Shown here one piece after another: positions 23,361 to 28,001 of a stretch of 28,001 nt of DNA (positions within the stretch are counted from its first letter, which is position 1; each line of letters begins with the position of its first letter). The translations under genes and the position numbers were made by a program. The stretch comes from JBCDBL01 sp039183635. GTDB taxonomy: Bacteria; Pseudomonadota; Alphaproteobacteria; Caulobacterales; Parvularculaceae. The stretch spans positions 1 through 28,001 of the forward strand of contig JBCDBL010000046.1 of NCBI GenBank assembly GCA_039183635.1, in the 5' to 3' direction. The notes beneath the pieces were generated by a model. It had not been told where the DNA came from, did not search any database, and worked only from the letters and a program-made list of their open reading frames with translations.

Positions 23361-25004
23361 CTATTGTGCAGTACGAGGGCCCTTGTAATCAAGCGGCGGC
23401 AAGGTGATTTTGCCAGGCACCCCGTCATGCGAGCCGGTTCTCAAGAAACGGCGAATAATCGGACGAAGGCTGTCCGGGTCTTCCCGATAAACATCCGTTA
23501 GCGGATTATGGCCAGAGCGTTCAATCGTAATCAATCGCCCATTCTCAAAACCCGCTATAGTGTTAACAGCGTTCTCATAGGGGGTCGCCATGTCGAAAAC
23601 GCCATGGATGAAAAGAACCGGGGTTTTTGTTTGTAAGGGATCGAAGAATTGAGCCGGCGGTTGTTTCGCCGCCCAGCCCGCGCATCCTCCGGCCAAGCCG
23701 ATGTTGGGGTCCCCGATAAGGCGCGTCGCCGGGTCGCGCGCATATGAATTGTATATTTCGTCAGGACCGGCGAGCCCGCAGTCCACAGCCGTGCTCATGG
23801 CCGCGGGCCATCGCATGGAAGCGGTTCTATTTGTTTTGGCGTACAGGGTCATTCTGGCGAGATCCTCATAGTCGCCGTTTACGACTTTCGCCAGCGATCC
23901 GGGCCACTTGAGGCCGCCAAGCCGTTCGCCGATGCGCCAGCCGTCGGGATCGCGCCACCATGTGGCCCGTAACTCCTCGGCGCCAAAGGCGACGTCTATG
24001 TCTTCACCGGTGTTTGGGTCTTTAATTGTAACGACCTGCGGGTTGTCCTCAAGCGCAGCTATGCGCTTTTGAATGGCGGCGAGGAAACCTTTTTCCGGGA
24101 TTAGCGGAGCAATATCGGGATCGTTTTCTGAGTCTTTCAACACGCCTTTAATCGCAGAGAGCATGCCTTGCGGCGCGTCGAACGTATCGTTTGTATCTTC
24201 AATGCCGCGCAGAAGCGCGCGGGCGACCATATCCGGGTGCCGACGCATAATCGAAAGGCTCCACTGGGAGCCGAAACTTCCGCCGAACAGAATAATCTGT
24301 TCATATCCTAGTACGTCCTTCAACGCCTTTACGTCATCGGCGAGCTCTGTAATGTGGTATCCGTCCGTATCGTGTCCTCGTGCGCGCCATTCTTGTTTAC
24401 ACTCCGAAGCGGCCTTTTTCTCGATCTCGAACTGTAGGTTTCTTGTAAGGGGCTGTTCCGGTGGTATCGGAGCGGCCGCCTTTGCGCACATCAGAAAGGG
24501 AGCGGATAACCCTGCACCTCGTTGATCCATCATGATGACGTCGCCTGCGGCGCGCATGTCGGCAAGCATCATTTTTAGCTCATTGATAAAGCGTGGATCG
24601 AATGATCCCTCCACAAACCGCCTCAAAGCTGAGTCGCCCGGACCGCCTGGGAGCCAGAAGACGGGCGGCCCGGGGTTTTCCGATGTGCTCGGGAAGCGAA
24701 GAAAGGAGACGGCGATCAAGCGGCTGTTGTCATGCCCCCGGTTCTCGGGCGCGAAAAAAAAGCCGCGTTCCGCCTCTATAGGGGATTCTCCCGGCAATAT
24801 TTGTACGTGTGCGGTGATAAATACTTCATTCGCCCTTTGCGCCCATGCAGATGCAGTAGGGCTAAGCGCTGCGATGAGTGTGCAGCATACCAACCAGCTA
24901 ACAAAAGCGAGGCCTTTAATTCGCTGCGGTTTGCTTTTCGGGCGTTGGCGCGAATTGTACGCGAGGGACGTTATTTCCATACGCGGCGTCACAAACATTT
25001 TCAT
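23361..25004 (-). CDS. Exported alpha/beta hydrolase, S33 peptidase-like
   Basis: This is a 547-residue secreted serine hydrolase of the prolyl-aminopeptidase / tripeptidyl-aminopeptidase (S33) type. After a long basic N-region, a hydrophobic segment at about residues 31-50 ends in ASAWAQ, a likely signal cleavage. The oxyanion motif is PGGPGDS (119-125), then MDQRGAGLS (159-167), diagnostic of this group. The nucleophile is Ser243 in GGSFG, with Asp471 in HGVFDMATP and His499 in RSGHNPL. A cap insertion fills residues 265-450. The ATG at 25004 has an AGGA ribosome site 9 bp away. It is the first gene of the leftward operon, 87 bp before the binding-protein gene. The order suggests that it trims substrates in the periplasm before ABC import. 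Confidence 0.92.
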   Translation of the reverse strand: MKMFVTPRMEITSLAYNSRQRPKSKPQRIKGLAFVSWLVCCTLIAALSPTASAWAQRANEVFITAHVQILPGESPIEAERGFFFAPENRGHDNSRLIAVSFLRFPSTSENPGPPVFWLPGGPGDSALRRFVEGSFDPRFINELKMMLADMRAAGDVIMMDQRGAGLSAPFLMCAKAAAPIPPEQPLTRNLQFEIEKKAASECKQEWRARGHDTDGYHITELADDVKALKDVLGYEQIILFGGSFGSQWSLSIMRRHPDMVARALLRGIEDTNDTFDAPQGMLSAIKGVLKDSENDPDIAPLIPEKGFLAAIQKRIAALEDNPQVVTIKDPNTGEDIDVAFGAEELRATWWRDPDGWRIGERLGGLKWPGSLAKVVNGDYEDLARMTLYAKTNRTASMRWPAAMSTAVDCGLAGPDEIYNSYARDPATRLIGDPNIGLAGGCAGWAAKQPPAQFFDPLQTKTPVLFIHGVFDMATPYENAVNTIAGFENGRLITIERSGHNPLTDVYREDPDSLRPIIRRFLRTGSHDGVPGKITLPPLDYKGPRTAQ

Positions 25005-25086
25005 TGATATGATTCCTGAGTGACAAAAAAGCCATAATACTCAACATTTATGGCACGAGCTCGACCCCAGCACAATAATCGTATTT

Positions 25087-25104
25087 ACATTTCAATTGCA
25101 ATGT
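25087..25104. promoter_or_regulatory. Palindrome in the divergent hydrolase / TonB receptor promoter region
   Basis: ACATTTCAATTGCAATGT is an 18-bp inverted repeat with one mismatched pair, centred on CAATTG. It lies in the 216-bp gap between the leftward transporter operon and the rightward TonB receptor, about 83 bp from the former start codon and 117 bp from the latter. It differs from the GTACAWTGTAC family, so a different regulator is likely. No DNA-binding protein other than the TetR is encoded in this window. Confidence 0.5.
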
Positions 25105-25220
25105 GTATGTTTTTGATATCGACGCACTGGTGAAGGCGTTCCATACGCGCGAGGTGGCGGCGTACGCATGCGCTCTTCTCCAGCGGATAATTGAAAGATC
25201 CAAACTTGGAGGGGACAGAC

Positions 25221-27854
25221 ATGACTGTAAAAAATATTCTTACACGTAAGCGCCTGGCTTTATTGGGCACTACAGCTTTATTCTCGCATTTATGCGCGGT
25301 TCCGGTTGCGCAGGCGCAAGGTGAAGAGGAGAATGGTCAGGCCGATGTTATCGTCGTCGTCGGCTCACGGATAGAAAGAAGCTTGGAAGATACGACTGCG
25401 CAGCCGGTCCAGTTCCTATCTGAGGCTGAGTTTAAAGCTACGCCAGCCGAGTCCGTTGCTGATTTCCTTCGCGAGCTGCCTGTGAACAACGGTTTTTCCG
25501 GTTCCAATTATAACAATGAGTACGCAGGCGGAAACTCATCGATTAACCTGCGCGGCGTTGGCCCTCAATTTACTTTGGTTTTGGTGAACGGGCGTCGTTT
25601 TGGCGGTGAATCTGTGCCCGACATCGGCGCCATTCCTCCTGAAGCTGTCCAGTCCGTGGAGATTTTGAAAACCGGCGGTTCGTCTATCTATGGTTCCGAT
25701 GCTGTGGCTGGCGTTGTCAATATTCGGCTGAAAGAGGATTTTGAGGGGCTTGATCTAGTGACGTCCTATGGCGCCGCGACAGAGGGGGGCGGAGAAACGT
25801 TCCGTATCGCTGGCGTGGGCGGCATGACTTTCGACAGGCTGAGCGTGACCGGTTCTATCGCATACCAAGACTATGAAGGGTTCGAGCGCGCGGATCGTGA
25901 CTTTACCGCGAGTCGCGATTACAGGCCTTATGGCGGTCTTGATCGTCGAAGCGGCGGCGTTGGCGATCCCAATTCATTTTTCATTCCATCCACAGATGAA
26001 GTTCTGACCCTTGATACAAGCGTCGTTGGGCCCGGTGAATCGCCGACAAGCGCCACCCAGTTTGTACCCTTCCCAGGCGAGGTGAACAGGTTCTCGACGA
26101 ATGAGGTTGGCGTTGCGCCGCCTGTTGAGCGCATTAATGGTCATTGGGCGATCAATTACGAGGCGATTGACGAGGTTCTCAACTTCTATACCGAAGGCTA
26201 CTTCGATGATCGAACCCAGGACTTCTTTGCTCAAGTGCCTGTGAATTTCGGTTTTCCGGTGCCGGCGTCCAACCCCTTTAACCCGTTTGGGGAAGATATT
26301 TTCGCAGGCTACGTCTTTAATGAGCTAGATTTTATTACAGAGACGTTCGAGACGCAAAATTTCCAAGTCGCCGCCGGCGTTGAAGGCACAATCGCCGACA
26401 TTAACTATGACATCAGTTACACCCGTTTCCGTCAATCCGTTGACCGGGTTTACACCAACGATATCAGTCCGGGATTGTTGACTGCGGCTGCGGCGCGGAC
26501 GGATGCAACGGCGTTCAATCCGTTCTGCAACAATTGTAACACCGCAGAGCAGTTGCAGGGTTTGAGTCTTGTCGGGCGTGCCGATCAACGTGACGAGATT
26601 GAAACCATTGATGTTGTATTCAGCGGTGATCTTATTGATCTGTGGGCGGGGCCATTGAGTTTTGCAGCTGGCTACCAGCACCGCGACGTCAGCTTCGAGG
26701 TTAACTACAATGATGTCTGGCAAAATGGCGGAACTAACTTCTCGTGGTTTTCCGAGGACTTTGTAGGGGACAGCGGCGAGCGTGATGTCGACGCCTTCTT
26801 CGGGGAGCTGCTGACGCCTCTTTACGACGATGGCGGAGCAGGGGCGTTCGTATCTTCTGTCGAAGCAACGGTTTCCGTACGTCACGAAGAGTATAGCGAC
26901 TTTGGCGACGCGACCGTGTTCTCCGGTCTCGGTAAGGTCGAACTTTTGGATGGGGCGGTTATTTTGCGCGGTTCGTACAGCGAATCATTCCGGGCGCCGT
27001 CAGTGGTCGCTTTAAATCTGCCTGAGCAAACTCTGCTTGAATCCGGCGGTTTTTTCTTTGACCCTGTACGCGGCGGCTTCTTCGATGTGCTTGTGATCAC
27101 CGGCGGCAATGAGGATCTTGAACCTGAAAACGGCGAGACGATCAGCTTTGGCGTTGTCTACACCCCGCCGCAGCTTCCTGGGTTCTTCGCGAGCCTTGAC
27201 TACTTCGATCTTGAGATCACCGATATCATTCGGCAGCCTAGCGGACAGGGGCTTCTCGATGGCACGGAAACGGCTGGCTCTATCACGCGGGACGTAAATT
27301 TACGTCCCACGCTTGATACGCGCTTGAACAATGGTGGAGACCTGTCTGTACGCGGTATTGATTTTAGCGTCAGCTATCAATTCGATACGGACACCCTCGG
27401 GGCTTTCACCTTGTACGCCAATGGCGTTTATCAACTTGAAAACGAGTTGAGCGCCAATGGCGTCACCACGGAGTTGCTGGGCAATTTCATAAACGGTGCG
27501 CCGACGCCTGAGTTCAGGGGCGTATTCGGCGCCACATGGGAAAATGGCGCATTCGACGCGGCAGGCAATATCGATTACTCAAGCAGTGTTGAGGAATTCT
27601 TGGATGCCGGCTCCGTCGTTATTGACCGCGAAACCGATTCATGGGTCACGGTCGATTTTCAAGTCGGGTATGATTTCTCTGAGAAATTCGGCGATAGCCT
27701 GGGTCTTGCGAACGGTTTGAGGGCTTACCTCGGCGTTGAGAATATCTTCAACGAAGGTCTGCCTTTTGTCGCACGCAGCCCTGACGGTTGGGATCGCAGC
27801 ATAGGCGATCTGCGTGGCCGTTACGTGTATGGCGGCGTTCGCAAGAGTTTCTAA
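25221..27854 (+). CDS. TonB-dependent outer-membrane receptor
   Basis: This 877-residue receptor is read from the ATG at 25221, which has a perfect GGAGGGG ribosome site 6 bp upstream; the frame also reaches a TTG at 25191. A signal peptide ends at VAQAQ. A TonB-box-like stretch (DVIVVVGSRIERSL) and a plug domain with INLRGVGPQFTLVLVNGRR, VEILKTGGSSIYGSDAVAGV and VNIRLKEDF follow. The barrel ends YGGVRKSF with a terminal Phe. The LRGVG/VLVNGRR plug style matches receptors that are often paired with peptide, carbohydrate or aromatic catabolic loci in alphaproteobacteria. It is of a different subtype from the receptor at 179-2575. It is divergent from the peptide ABC operon, so it is probably the outer-membrane port for the same substrate. 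A strong terminator follows. Confidence 0.95.
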   Translation: MTVKNILTRKRLALLGTTALFSHLCAVPVAQAQGEEENGQADVIVVVGSRIERSLEDTTAQPVQFLSEAEFKATPAESVADFLRELPVNNGFSGSNYNNEYAGGNSSINLRGVGPQFTLVLVNGRRFGGESVPDIGAIPPEAVQSVEILKTGGSSIYGSDAVAGVVNIRLKEDFEGLDLVTSYGAATEGGGETFRIAGVGGMTFDRLSVTGSIAYQDYEGFERADRDFTASRDYRPYGGLDRRSGGVGDPNSFFIPSTDEVLTLDTSVVGPGESPTSATQFVPFPGEVNRFSTNEVGVAPPVERINGHWAINYEAIDEVLNFYTEGYFDDRTQDFFAQVPVNFGFPVPASNPFNPFGEDIFAGYVFNELDFITETFETQNFQVAAGVEGTIADINYDISYTRFRQSVDRVYTNDISPGLLTAAAARTDATAFNPFCNNCNTAEQLQGLSLVGRADQRDEIETIDVVFSGDLIDLWAGPLSFAAGYQHRDVSFEVNYNDVWQNGGTNFSWFSEDFVGDSGERDVDAFFGELLTPLYDDGGAGAFVSSVEATVSVRHEEYSDFGDATVFSGLGKVELLDGAVILRGSYSESFRAPSVVALNLPEQTLLESGGFFFDPVRGGFFDVLVITGGNEDLEPENGETISFGVVYTPPQLPGFFASLDYFDLEITDIIRQPSGQGLLDGTETAGSITRDVNLRPTLDTRLNNGGDLSVRGIDFSVSYQFDTDTLGAFTLYANGVYQLENELSANGVTTELLGNFINGAPTPEFRGVFGATWENGAFDAAGNIDYSSSVEEFLDAGSVVIDRETDSWVTVDFQVGYDFSEKFGDSLGLANGLRAYLGVENIFNEGLPFVARSPDGWDRSIGDLRGRYVYGGVRKSF

Positions 27855-27873
27855 TCTGCGTTGTCTTCCCTCC

Positions 27874-27904
27874 AGGCCGGCCTTTAAGGCCGGCCTCTTT
27901 TTTT
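27874..27904 (+). terminator. Rho-independent terminator of the TonB receptor gene
   Basis: AGGCCGGCC pairs perfectly with GGCCGGCCT across a TTTAA loop, and a run of seven T residues follows one base later. It starts 19 bp after the receptor stop codon and closes the transcription unit. I see no gene in the remaining 97 bases of the window. Confidence 0.92.
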
Positions 27905-28001
27905 GGTAAGAGCAAAGCGTCTTTCAAAAAGCTTTCGGCCTTTGCAGAGTCATTTATGGGCGTTGTTCTTTTGCATCATCCATATGATGTTTTTAGAAGA
28001 A

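Overview
The window is a chromosomal segment of a Gram-negative bacterium. Two large TonB-dependent outer-membrane receptors, a spinster-type MFS permease, a BNR/VPS10-like exported propeller and a penicillin-acylase paralogue together suggest a TonB-rich alphaproteobacterium (Caulobacterales, Parvularculales or Sphingomonadales type). That placement is an inference from family content, not a phylogenetic result. I see no tRNA, rRNA, CRISPR array, insertion sequence or phage gene. All 17 large genes look intact.

Left half (about 0.1-16.7 kb): a TonB receptor (-), an FMN-dependent alpha-hydroxy-acid oxidase (+), a glyoxalase-like VOC protein (+), a DUF2817/M14-like putative metallo-peptidase (+), a TetR repressor (-), an MFS transporter (+), an SCP2-VOC fusion protein (-), then a rightward run of a membrane-anchored Ntn acylase, an 11-Asp-box propeller protein and a DmpA/BapA-type aminopeptidase. 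Six near-identical palindromes of consensus GTACAWTGTAC lie in front of the TonB receptor, the first VOC gene, tetR, the MFS gene, the SCP2-VOC gene and the acylase. Most overlap a recognisable -10 element. One lies just upstream of tetR itself, so the TetR protein is the natural candidate for the common regulator.

Right half (about 16.7-27.9 kb): a tightly packed leftward operon encodes an exported S33-family alpha/beta hydrolase, a family-5 peptide-type binding protein, two DppB/DppC-type permeases, a fused double-ATPase subunit, and an M24-fold protein resembling creatinase and ectoine hydrolase rather than metal-dependent prolidases. Divergent from it is a second TonB receptor ending in a strong intrinsic terminator. 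I did not find the GTACAWTGTAC palindrome here. A different 18-bp palindrome sits between the divergent genes.

Taken together, the genes describe a complete scavenging route: outer-membrane uptake (two TonB receptors), periplasmic deacylation and cleavage (acylase, propeller protein, S33 hydrolase), inner-membrane import (Dpp-type ABC system, MFS) and cytoplasmic processing (P1 aminopeptidase, DUF2817 hydrolase, M24 protein, hydroxy-acid oxidase, VOC proteins). My working hypothesis is catabolism of an N-acylated peptide, amino acid or lipopeptide-like compound. The lipid-binding SCP2 domain and the 2-hydroxy-acid oxidase hint at a hydrophobic, perhaps 2-hydroxylated acyl part. The substrate is not determined by the sequence.
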